From Solobacterium sp. (lineage in GTDB: Bacteria; Bacillota_I; Bacilli_A; Erysipelotrichales; Erysipelotrichaceae), in the NCBI GenBank assembly GCA_017469885.1, contig JAFUFO010000021.1:62001-126000 (forward strand): DNA of 64,000 bases. The letters are read 5' to 3'. Below, piece after piece: positions 28,727-37,287 of the stretch. Position numbers and translations under genes: made by a program. The notes beneath the pieces are model-generated. The model did no database searches and was not told the origin of the DNA. It saw only the letters and a program-made list of their open reading frames with translations. How positions within the stretch are numbered: the stretch's first letter is position 1; each line of letters starts with the position of its first letter.

Positions 28727-30094
28727 ATGCCCATGACAGCACAGCGAAAAGAAAACAAAATGGGCGTCATGCCCGTTAAAAAACTGATTATTACAATGTC
28801 TCTGCCGATGATGATCTCCATGCTGGTACAGGCACTGTATAACGTCGTAGACAGTATCTATGTTGCACGGCTTTCCGAGAGCGCACTGACGGCGGTTACG
28901 CTCGCATTCCCGTTACAGAACCTGATGATCGCACTTGGCTCCGGTACCGGCGTCGGTATCAACGCACTGTTATCCAGATCCCTTGGTCAGAAGAAATTTG
29001 ACCGTTCCGATGCGGCGGCCAATACCGGCCTGCTGTTGACGGTGTTCAATGCGGTCGTGTTCCTGCTGGTGGGGATGTTTGCGGCGGAGTGGTTTATCAC
29101 AACCCAGACAACCGATGCGGAAATCATTGCGGCAGGGGCGGACTATCTCCGCATTGTGACCTGCTGCTCACTCGGTATCTTTTTCCAGCTGACGTTTGAG
29201 CGGTTACTGCAGTCCACCGGTCTGACGATCTATTCCATGATTTCGCAGGCAGCCGGTGCCATCATCAATATCATCCTCGATCCGATCATGATCTTCGGTC
29301 TTCTCGGAATGCCGGCACTCGGTGTTGCCGGTGCGGCATATGCGACCGTGATCGGCCAGATCTGCGCTGCACTGATCGGACTGTTTCTGAATCTGAGGTT
29401 CAATAAGGAAATTGATTTCTCGTTCGAAAAGATGTTTCATCCGCAACTGGAAATCATTCAGCGGATCTATGCGGTCGGTATTCCTTCCATTCTGATGATG
29501 TCGATCGGTTCTGTGATGACGTATCTGATGAACCTGATTCTGATTTCCTTTTCGACAACGGCCGCTGCCGTATTCGGTGTGTATTTCAAACTGCAGAGTT
29601 TCTTCTTCATGCCGGTGTTCGGACTTAACAACGGTCTGATTCCGGTGCTTGCCTATAACTACGGCGCGAGAAACAAGAACCGGATCGATGAAGCACTGAC
29701 ATTCTCGGTCATGGTCGCCTTTGGAATCATGGTTCTTGGGACCATTGTCATGAATCTCTTTCCTGCGCAGCTGCTTGGCTTCTTCAATGCGAGCGGGGAA
29801 ATGCTCAAGATCGGCGTACCAGCGCTGCATATCATCTCCGTGCACTTTCCGATTGCCGCGGTATGCATTGTGATGGGTTCGGTCTTCCAGGCATTCTCGC
29901 AGAGTATCTATTCCCTGATCATTTCCATCGGACGGCAGCTTGTCATTCTGATTCCTGCCGCATGGCTGCTGGCACAGACCGGTAATGTAAACAATGTATG
30001 GTGGTGCTTCCTGATTGCGGAAACGGCATCCCTGATTCTTTCGGTGTATTATTTTCGGAAGATCTATGCATCCCATGTGGCGGTGCTGGAATAA
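28727..30094 (+). CDS. MATE family efflux transporter
   Basis: This 455-residue, 12-helix exporter of the MATE/DinF-NorM type extrudes drugs or metabolites with Na+ or H+. The N-terminal ENKMGVMPVKKLIITMSLPMM and ALYNVVDSIYVARL are typical of Bacillota MATE proteins, and the second half repeats the fold (GVYFKLQSFFFMPVFGLNNG). The start is uncertain. Two ATGs (28727, 28733) follow a candidate TTGTTA/GATAAT pair so closely that the mRNA would be nearly leaderless; no clear SD is visible. Confidence 0.9.
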   Translation: MPMTAQRKENKMGVMPVKKLIITMSLPMMISMLVQALYNVVDSIYVARLSESALTAVTLAFPLQNLMIALGSGTGVGINALLSRSLGQKKFDRSDAAANTGLLLTVFNAVVFLLVGMFAAEWFITTQTTDAEIIAAGADYLRIVTCCSLGIFFQLTFERLLQSTGLTIYSMISQAAGAIINIILDPIMIFGLLGMPALGVAGAAYATVIGQICAALIGLFLNLRFNKEIDFSFEKMFHPQLEIIQRIYAVGIPSILMMSIGSVMTYLMNLILISFSTTAAAVFGVYFKLQSFFFMPVFGLNNGLIPVLAYNYGARNKNRIDEALTFSVMVAFGIMVLGTIVMNLFPAQLLGFFNASGEMLKIGVPALHIISVHFPIAAVCIVMGSVFQAFSQSIYSLIISIGRQLVILIPAAWLLAQTGNVNNVWWCFLIAETASLILSVYYFRKIYASHVAVLE

Positions 30095-30132
30095 ACCGTT
30101 CAATAAGGCATATTGTCAATGTTGTTTCGATC

Positions 30133-30157
30133 CATGCAGGCATTGCCTGCATTTTTC
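30133..30157 (+). terminator. Terminator after the MATE gene
   Basis: ATGCAGGCA pairs with TGCCTGCAT as a near-perfect palindrome (30134-30152), followed by TTTTT. Confidence 0.75.
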
Positions 30158-30223
30158 GGTTACCGCTTATGACCATTGAGGAAGCACATGACAACGCTAC
30201 AATGAAATCAGGAAGGATGACCT

Positions 30224-31423
30224 ATGGATACCGTACAGAAACAATTTACCGATGATGCGACCGGAATACCTCTCATATATGCACAGCTTCCCTCATCGTT
30301 TCAGTGCCGTGCCCGGCTCAGACAGATACAGAAGGGAAATGAATCGTCACTGTTTCTTCAGGGGATGGCAGTGAGTGATGCCCCGCATCAGGAACTGTTT
30401 TTTCAGACCGGTGACTCCTTTCAGGATGAACGGTTCATTAATGAAAGTGCAGGAACACTGATTCCGCACCGGCTCTGCAGCGCATCGGAACAGCTGGACG
30501 AATATGCCATGCAGTTTATCAGCCAGCCGCTTCAGTTATATGGTCACTATGATCTTCCTGAAAACCGGAAACAGAAGCTGCTGGAAGAGGCACAGATATT
30601 GATTAACCGCCAGCTGGAAGCCTACATGCGGACGGCACAGTTTTCACAGGTGCCGGTATCGATACAGTGCACGGAAACGATCATCGATGGCGCAATGGGA
30701 GTCTGGTCCTTTTCAAAAAACAATACACCGATGACACTCTGCAGTGCGATTACCCGGATCGGCTATACGATTGTGATTACCGCCAATGTCGGTCTGTATG
30801 CCATGCCGCAGAATTTCGGCAAGCCGCTCACCAGCTGGACCATACCGATCGTGATTCAGATGGTGTCGGATGGTCAGCCGGATGAAGAGACAATACAGGC
30901 GTTTGTCGGGTTTGTGGATTCCTATACTGATTCGCAGGAACTGAAGAACTATACTGCACAGTTTGAGCAGCAGGTGACGGACATGATGCTGAATCAGGCG
31001 GCGATGAGTGCTGCGCAGAATCAGTCAATGATCAATCAGGTGCTGGCACAGCAGAATGCCGCATGGGCAAGAACAGAAGCCTTCGGAAAATCCCTGTCAC
31101 AGGACCTTGACGCATTCAGGGCAGGCCTTGCGGCAAATTCCGCCGCGATGGATTCCTTTCATGCAGGGATGCATTCCATGAATGCAGGCACCGGATTCGC
31201 CCGGAATCCGGAAACACCGGATGACCGCATCCAGCGATGGCGTTATGAATCCATGATGGGTGTGAATACGTATGAGCGGGAAGATGGATCGACCTATGAA
31301 CACAGCATTCAAGCTGACCGTGTCTTTGAAAACAACCTTGATTCCAATACGCATATCGGAACAGAAAACAATTTTGATGACTATGTTCCGGATGGCTGGA
31401 CGGAGTTGAACCGGAGAAAATAA
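30224..31423 (+). CDS. Hypothetical protein, 399 residues, Gln/Met/Ala-rich
   Basis: I do not recognise the family. GAAGGATGACCT precedes the ATG. No signal peptide or transmembrane helix is seen. Residues ~1-150 look globular; ~155-245 form a beta-rich domain (GVWSFSKNN, TITANVGLYAMPQNFG, WTIPIVIQM); ~245-310 are helical and rich in Gln, Met and Ala (AAMSAAQNQSMINQVLAQQ), suggesting a coiled coil or scaffold. The C-terminal ~70 residues are polar (YERE..STYEHS). It is monocistronic between two terminators and next to the TIR locus, with no evident link. Confidence 0.8.
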   Translation: MDTVQKQFTDDATGIPLIYAQLPSSFQCRARLRQIQKGNESSLFLQGMAVSDAPHQELFFQTGDSFQDERFINESAGTLIPHRLCSASEQLDEYAMQFISQPLQLYGHYDLPENRKQKLLEEAQILINRQLEAYMRTAQFSQVPVSIQCTETIIDGAMGVWSFSKNNTPMTLCSAITRIGYTIVITANVGLYAMPQNFGKPLTSWTIPIVIQMVSDGQPDEETIQAFVGFVDSYTDSQELKNYTAQFEQQVTDMMLNQAAMSAAQNQSMINQVLAQQNAAWARTEAFGKSLSQDLDAFRAGLAANSAAMDSFHAGMHSMNAGTGFARNPETPDDRIQRWRYESMMGVNTYEREDGSTYEHSIQADRVFENNLDSNTHIGTENNFDDYVPDGWTELNRRK

Positions 31424-31435
31424 CAAATACAGAAT

Positions 31436-31471
31436 AAAAGAACAGATACTGCGCACACGATCTGTTCTTTT
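31436..31471. terminator. Bidirectional terminator after the 399-residue gene
   Basis: A perfect 12-bp stem, AAAAGAACAGAT (31436-31447) with ATCTGTTCTTTT (31460-31471), encloses a 12-nt loop; the T run is at the end on both strands. Confidence 0.9.
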
Positions 31472-31486
31472 CTGTCTGGTCAACTA

Positions 31487-32089
31487 CCACACCCAAATAC
31501 TGAAGTAATTGGATGTGGCTTGTAAGAGAAGTACACGATAACTCTTACAACTTGTCGTATCTGCCCAGCGGTAAACGGCATACATAGATATGCCTCCCGC
31601 CTTTGGTACGTATCAGAAGATACGGTGGCGATACATCGGGTTGGCTGACGATCAACCTTCACAGGAGAGATATGCTCTCCTGCGACTCTGCCAGGTACTT
31701 GATTCCCATGCCGCAGAGATTCATCCTGTTATATTTCCGAACATATTTCTTCCGGGTTTGGATCCAGTGAGTGCCTTGTGATCAACGGTTTTCTCACTGA
31801 CCGCGGAAGAACAGCGGTAACGGTTCAATAACAGAACTGTGTCATGACACTTGTATTATATCTCAAATACATACAAAAATATGCACAGCATCACTAAATA
31901 GCGGATATATATCCGATATAACGGACCAGATTCTGTAATATCTTTCAGACAAGACTGAAAGACATAACAATGTTAAAAAGATGACTCTTACAACGTATAG
32001 TTATATTCTTAGATATAACACTCACTGTTATAGAGAAAGAGAGGTAAAGCCGTTTCCTCCCCACCCAAAGCTTACGCATATGGATGGGG
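31487..32089. mobile_element. Gap with paired hairpins; possible IS200/IS605-like relic
   Basis: The 700 bp between 31424 and 32123 hold no credible gene. Two similar imperfect hairpins bound a ~600-bp segment: CCACACCC/GGATGTGG (31487-31518) and CCCCACCC/GGATGGGG (32059-32089), each with a 15-16-nt loop starting AAA. Subterminal imperfect hairpins, lack of terminal inverted repeats, and AAAGCCGTTTCCTCC just inside the right one resemble IS200/IS605 ends. The interior has further small hairpins (AGGAGAG/CTCTCCT near 31665, CTTTCAG/CTGAAAG near 31950, GTTATAT/ATATAAC near 32005) and is AT-rich from ~31800. No transposase or TnpB motif was found, so this is either a degraded element or a structured RNA region. 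Confidence 0.35.
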
Positions 32090-32123
32090 TATCCACGGCA
32101 TGGGAATGAATTATGCGAGTTTT

Positions 32124-35100
32124 TTACCGGTGATCCAGTTCTGACGTTCCTTTTTCAATCAGCTGTTCCGGTGTATAGTGCGGCAGGATACCGGCATAGA
32201 ACCGGGAACTGTCTGCCTTTCCGTTGTAGGTATAAACAAGAATTTCATCCCGGTCCGCGGACCAGGAAAGAACATGTTCCGGGACGACTGCGGCAGGGCG
32301 GGTGTCCGTTTTCGAAAGATCGACAAACTCCAGCTGTTCTCCTTCAAATACGGCAAGCGTATCACCGTGTCTTTCCAGACGGAAGTAATCCAGAAAGAAT
32401 TCATCAGTATCGGTAAATGACAGGATAAGCTCATTGATGAGGGTTCCGGACCGGTCATACGAGCGGAGAACTCCGTCTGAAAACAGCGCATACAGGGTGC
32501 TGTCATCGAGATACATGGCAAGACAGGTGCTTCCGGGATACGGAATCACTGCGGTTTTACGGAAGGAGGCATCATACAGTGCGATGCCGTCAGTGCCGCA
32601 TACCGCACTGATGGACGCTTTGTCATCCTGCGCAAAACAGAGCCGGGAGAGCACGGTGTCTTCCAGAATGTGCAGTGATCCATCGCTGGTATTGAAGAGC
32701 GCCGGTACAGTTGTGCCGGTATTTTTACTCTGGATTGCGAAAAGTCCGGCGGTCCCGGTATCGTTCAATACAAAGGAAAGAACATCATTGCCGGTGCTGC
32801 TGAAAACGGCGGTGCCGTATTCCGCAAGGTCCAGCGGAACTTCCGATTCCGATCCATCCGCAAGAGAGATGGAATGGAAATTCAGACCGGTGTCGGTTCC
32901 GTCAAAATAACAGAACTGATTGTTTCGGACGGCAAACGGTGATGCGGAAGATGAATACTGCCGCACAGCCATCATGTTTTTGCGGCTGTACTGCATGGTA
33001 TCAAAAATCTGATCGATCTGGGCATAAATGCCTGCACTGGCATTCGAATCACGGAGTTTCAGCGGTATGGTTTTCACCAGGGAGAGGTCCTTCATGGAGC
33101 GGATCTCAAGGAGAATGGAACCATCATCCAGCCGTGTCCGAAGCAGTCCCAGATGATCACAGACCGCATCATTCCGAAGCAGATACAGCAGTTCGTCTTC
33201 TTCACAGTGAAGGGAAGCGGTCTCAACGCCGTTAACGGTATCGTAGAGATACAGGTCATTCATGACTCTGACGGCAGCTGTACCGTCGCCAAGAACGCCT
33301 TCATCTCCCGGATCGAAGAAGCCGGTGCCGTTCATGATCCTTAGGTCATTGTCAAATGCGGAGGAAAACCAGGATACATTTCCGTCATGCAGGATTGCAT
33401 ATTCATTGATCACAGCGTTGGAACCATGGAATACTTCTGCCTGCGACAGATGATCCGGAAACAGTCTTTCCAGCATGGCATCCGTATCTTCAAGCCAGAC
33501 CGTGCCGAATCGTCCGTCAGCGGTGATCAGAAACAGGCTGTTATTGATAAGATCGAATGCGTGCAGAACCGGAGATCCGATCTGGCGCTTCTGAATCAGA
33601 GAACCATCCCTGGAATCAAGAACCGAAACCGTATCGCTTGCGGTGATGATCAGATCTTCATGATCTGAGTAGACCAGGGAATGAATGATATCTTCAGCCG
33701 CATGTTCTGCGGTAAACGGAACGGTCGCTTCCCAGCGGAGCCCGTCCGTGGAATAACAGGAAACAAGCATCTCATTGCTGTAAAGGTAGATGTCACCGTT
33801 TCGCTCGAACGTCCGGTCCAGCGTATCGCAGGAGGCGATAACCACACTGCCGTCCTCCAGGATAAACACGTCATCCGGAGACGGAATGTCGGACAGAAAG
33901 GTATAGGTTCCATGTTCTGTATCAAACATGCCGAGCCGGTAACCTTCCTGTTTGCTGCTGCGAAGCACCATCGCAATGGAACGGTCATCGTCTGCCCAGC
34001 AGAGATCCTGGACATAGTATGTTTCTTCTTCCGGCAGAACCAGCGAGGCAAGCGGACTGCCGTCTTCGGCGTTAATCAGTTCGACCGCGGTCACATCCGC
34101 TGCCGCAATCTTCGTTTTGTCATTACTTAAGGCAACGGTGCCATAGACGGAATAACGCATGAACTGTGTCCATACCGGATTGCCTTCCGCCGAAACGGCT
34201 GTGACACCGTCTTCTGTCCAGTAGACCAGATTCCTGCCGCTGACGACCGGTTTCCATCCTTCCTTGGTGCCGGAGGTTTCCCAGGAACCTAGAAGGGAAA
34301 GGGTGGATGTGTCATAGGCATGTACCGCATCCGCTTCATCAATCACAAACAGCAGATGTTCTTCCTCACTTCCGCATATCCTCCGGATATCGGCAGTGAG
34401 GTCGATCTGTCCGGTCTCAACCGTATGGTAGGGCAGCTGATAGGCAAGTGAAGCACGTGAGAGCGTATAGAGTGCTTCTGAGGTAACGGGACGCTCTGTT
34501 TCTGAAGGCAGGGCAGACAGCGATTCGGAAATTGCTTTTAACCGCAGGCCTCCTTCCAGGTCTTCCAGCGCTTCGGAAGCGATGCGCTTGGATTCATGGA
34601 TCTGCGCTTCCCGGTAGTTGCGGGAAATCTCTGCATTGGAATATAGCAGCCAGGCAATCGCCGCCGCCGCAAGAACCGCAAAGCCGCCGGAGACTGCCAG
34701 AATCCGGTTGCGGCGGTAGGTCTCATTGCGCAGGACAAGATCATCGTATTCACATCCCAGCATTGCGGATACAAGACGCGGAAGCTCGATCCGCTTTGCC
34801 TTCTGAAGGTCTATCCGGTAATCACAGGCAAGCGGTTCACTTACCGTTCCGTCCGCCTGCGTGCGCATCAGACTGTCCGGAAAGATACCGGGCGGCTCTC
34901 CCTGTGATATGACCGCAAGGATCCGATCCGCGTCATGGGTTTTGCGGAACTGCTCGATCTCATGAAGACACCATTTCGATTGATTATATGCCTCTGACAG
35001 AACCACGATCAGGAAGTCGGAATCCGCCAGTGCTTCATCAATATCCTTCGCAAGATCGCTGGTCAGCTCCAGTTCATTCTGGTCGCGGAAGATCCGGTCA

Positions 35101-35237
35101 ATTTTCCGGATCCCGGTCTGTTCGGCGATAGCTTTTGGAATATGAAACCGCTCCAGCTGTGTCTGGAGTTCAGAGGCAACAAGCGTATCCCGCTCATTAT
35201 GCCGGTAAGAGATGAATGCATTATATTTTCTGCCCAT
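32124..35237 (-). CDS. TIR-domain membrane protein with extracytoplasmic beta-propeller
   Basis: This 1037-residue protein has a cytoplasmic TIR domain (residues ~1-145; YNAFISYRH, RIFRDQNEL, FLIVVLSEAY), with the putative NADase Glu93 in WCLHEIEQF. A transmembrane helix lies at ~179-199, followed by ~800 residues of repeating beta strands with DG, SG and YD turns, like a WD/PQQ-type propeller. The positive-inside pattern (RRNR before the helix) puts the propeller outside. It overlaps the upstream RyR gene by 17 nt, so the two are co-translated. TIR-TM-repeat proteins are common but unstudied in gut Bacillota. A signalling or defence role is inferred from the domains. Confidence 0.85.
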   Translation of the reverse strand: MGRKYNAFISYRHNERDTLVASELQTQLERFHIPKAIAEQTGIRKIDRIFRDQNELELTSDLAKDIDEALADSDFLIVVLSEAYNQSKWCLHEIEQFRKTHDADRILAVISQGEPPGIFPDSLMRTQADGTVSEPLACDYRIDLQKAKRIELPRLVSAMLGCEYDDLVLRNETYRRNRILAVSGGFAVLAAAAIAWLLYSNAEISRNYREAQIHESKRIASEALEDLEGGLRLKAISESLSALPSETERPVTSEALYTLSRASLAYQLPYHTVETGQIDLTADIRRICGSEEEHLLFVIDEADAVHAYDTSTLSLLGSWETSGTKEGWKPVVSGRNLVYWTEDGVTAVSAEGNPVWTQFMRYSVYGTVALSNDKTKIAAADVTAVELINAEDGSPLASLVLPEEETYYVQDLCWADDDRSIAMVLRSSKQEGYRLGMFDTEHGTYTFLSDIPSPDDVFILEDGSVVIASCDTLDRTFERNGDIYLYSNEMLVSCYSTDGLRWEATVPFTAEHAAEDIIHSLVYSDHEDLIITASDTVSVLDSRDGSLIQKRQIGSPVLHAFDLINNSLFLITADGRFGTVWLEDTDAMLERLFPDHLSQAEVFHGSNAVINEYAILHDGNVSWFSSAFDNDLRIMNGTGFFDPGDEGVLGDGTAAVRVMNDLYLYDTVNGVETASLHCEEDELLYLLRNDAVCDHLGLLRTRLDDGSILLEIRSMKDLSLVKTIPLKLRDSNASAGIYAQIDQIFDTMQYSRKNMMAVRQYSSSASPFAVRNNQFCYFDGTDTGLNFHSISLADGSESEVPLDLAEYGTAVFSSTGNDVLSFVLNDTGTAGLFAIQSKNTGTTVPALFNTSDGSLHILEDTVLSRLCFAQDDKASISAVCGTDGIALYDASFRKTAVIPYPGSTCLAMYLDDSTLYALFSDGVLRSYDRSGTLINELILSFTDTDEFFLDYFRLERHGDTLAVFEGEQLEFVDLSKTDTRPAAVVPEHVLSWSADRDEILVYTYNGKADSSRFYAGILPHYTPEQLIEKGTSELDHR

Positions 35238-37128
35238 CGATCGGCTCCGATTTCAGTATCTCAGGAAGACATGCAATGATCTGCCGGTCTGCCTGCACAT
35301 AATTCACTCCCGGCGCATCCGGCCAGTACTTCCTGCGGATGGCATTCACCGCCTGTTCCCTTGCGACGAGTTCACTTCCCGGCACAATTGCCGGGTGAAG
35401 GAGAAGGCGGTCACTCTTTACACGCTTTCCTTCACTCTCATGTGCGATGGCATCGGTTTCCTCCAGGGACGCGCAGCGCCATCCATTGATCCGCTGATAG
35501 GCATTCCAGCGGTCGTGTTCGGCGAATCCAAGTGCCTCCAGCTGTTTCTCATCGTTCAGCACCTGATGAATCCAGTCGTCCGGATTTACACCGTCCGGCT
35601 TTGACGCAAGGATCCATCTTCTTCTTGCCAGCATGGTCAGTGCCTGCGCAAAGGAACTGTCATAATTCACATATCGGAAAAATGTCTGTTCGATTTCCGG
35701 TGTCCATTCATCAGAACCATAGTAAGAGCGGTGAACAACCTTTGCGGCTTCTTCGAGTTCGGGATGTATCAGACTGCTGTAGTTGTATCGGTTTTCAAGA
35801 CTGCCGAAATAAAGGAAGCGGGATTCATTTTTTACAAGATCAGCTGTTTTGCCGGAGCGCATCCGCACTGCGGTCAGAGGAGAGGATTTACCGGAACCCG
35901 GACAGAATCGTTCAATCTGTTTTGCGATACGATGATTGAGAATATCATCATGCGTGCATATGACAGAAAGATCTGGTTGTTTTAATGCGGAAAGCAGTTC
36001 TGCAAAGTCCGTGCTCTCCACGTTCAGATCATGGAACACGATGTCATAGTTCTTTCCGGCGGAGGAATTCCTAAAGTAGGAATCCAGCGGCGCATTCAGA
36101 AATTCCGGGGCTTCGGCTTTCAGGGCAGAGGCAATCGTCCGTGCGTTCCGGTCAGCTACATGAATGGTATAGCTGCTTTCCGGAAGAACCATAAGCCAGG
36201 CAGCGGTACGCAGAATACTTGCGCCGCAGTCTCCGCATCCGACGATCAGAATCTCATAGTGATACCTGGGTGTGCCGATTGGAAGAAGGGGAATCACACG
36301 GTGAAATAACTCTGTCGCTTCCGCGGCGTTTTCATCAACGTACCGGATCTTAACGTTCGCATGTTCTTCCGCAAGGTGTTCATCAATATCCTTGATCACT
36401 TCAAGCTGATGATGATTGATAAAGGTCCGGATGGTTGCGGAACAGGGCCTTTTATTTTTGCGGATCCTGGAAATCAGCTTTGAGGTCATCAGAAGCGTTT
36501 TGCCTGGATCGCTGTACAGTTCATAAAAGTGATAACTGCGTCCCTTGCGGAGGCGAAGACCGGTTTCATCTTCCCGCACCAGAATTGCATGTGCGGCACG
36601 CGCTCTTGTCTTGAGCGCTTCGGATGCTCTGTCTGAATCGCAGAAGACACGCAGCCCGTCCGGATGTCTGCGGAACAGCGTTTCCGCAACGACTGTCGTT
36701 TTCTCATTCAGCTCGGAGAACACATGAACATTTTTCTTTCTGCCAAACCGGAAATACTCCATGATCGTCCGGGAAAACCCCAACAGAAACATGGACGCAA
36801 AGACCGGTCCGAGAATGTAGAGGAGATACAGAAGGAAAACATAGATCCATCGGATTCCGCCGGACAGATTCATGGAACCGATGATCTCGCTGTTCACATT
36901 CATGCCGAGAATCTGTGTGCCGTAGCGGAGCGATGCAAGGACAGAGAACAGAAGACTCTGATTCTTTGCCAGGAAGTAGGGAAATGTCAGGGCTGTAACC
37001 GCAAAACTGATACAGACCGTCATGATCAGGGAAGTCTTCTGAAGATCAAACCGGATCCGGCGCACGGAAAAAAGACCATACAGCAGTATGAGCAGAGCAG
37101 TCACAACAGGAAGAAGTTCTTTATACAT
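35221..37128 (-). CDS. Membrane protein with tandem Rossmann-like and RyR domains
   Basis: This 635-residue protein has three N-terminal transmembrane helices (about 5-22, 33-54, 93-118). A large cytoplasmic part follows: a first Rossmann-like region (VHVFSELNEKTTVVAETL), a second with the dinucleotide loop LIVGCGDCGASIL (TrkA-N/RCK-like), and near residue ~540 the segment FAEHDRWNAYQRINGWR, which matches the prokaryotic RyR (ryanodine-receptor) domain core. AGAGG precedes the ATG. It overlaps the TIR-propeller gene. RyR domains in bacteria occur with nucleotide-signalling conflict systems, so this may be a ligand-gated channel or sensor; that function is inference. Confidence 0.75.
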   Translation of the reverse strand: MYKELLPVVTALLILLYGLFSVRRIRFDLQKTSLIMTVCISFAVTALTFPYFLAKNQSLLFSVLASLRYGTQILGMNVNSEIIGSMNLSGGIRWIYVFLLYLLYILGPVFASMFLLGFSRTIMEYFRFGRKKNVHVFSELNEKTTVVAETLFRRHPDGLRVFCDSDRASEALKTRARAAHAILVREDETGLRLRKGRSYHFYELYSDPGKTLLMTSKLISRIRKNKRPCSATIRTFINHHQLEVIKDIDEHLAEEHANVKIRYVDENAAEATELFHRVIPLLPIGTPRYHYEILIVGCGDCGASILRTAAWLMVLPESSYTIHVADRNARTIASALKAEAPEFLNAPLDSYFRNSSAGKNYDIVFHDLNVESTDFAELLSALKQPDLSVICTHDDILNHRIAKQIERFCPGSGKSSPLTAVRMRSGKTADLVKNESRFLYFGSLENRYNYSSLIHPELEEAAKVVHRSYYGSDEWTPEIEQTFFRYVNYDSSFAQALTMLARRRWILASKPDGVNPDDWIHQVLNDEKQLEALGFAEHDRWNAYQRINGWRCASLEETDAIAHESEGKRVKSDRLLLHPAIVPGSELVAREQAVNAIRRKYWPDAPGVNYVQADRQIIACLPEILKSEPIDGQKI

Positions 37129-37142
37129 TGGATGACCTCTGT

Positions 37143-37162
37143 GTTATTAAATTCAGAATAAC
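37143..37162. promoter_or_regulatory. Inverted repeat between the divergent TIR genes
   Basis: GTTATT (37143-37148) and AATAAC (37157-37162) flank an 8-bp spacer, 15 bp upstream of the RyR-gene start. This could be an operator or a leader hairpin; the 160-bp divergent gap must hold both promoters. Confidence 0.3.
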
Positions 37163-37287
37163 ATGACAGATTTAGAAAGGGTATGCCGCAACTGGAAGCA
37201 GCCCCTGCAAATACAGAAATGTGATGCATGGGGACAGGGCTGACTGTTAGAATGACAGTATACAGGCGCATGGGAAGGAGATCGTTC

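Noticed and set aside
31590-31781. 63-codon ORF in the 31.4-32.1 kb gap as a gene
   Set aside because: No SD, no family similarity, and it covers hairpin-forming sequence; more likely noncoding or relic DNA.
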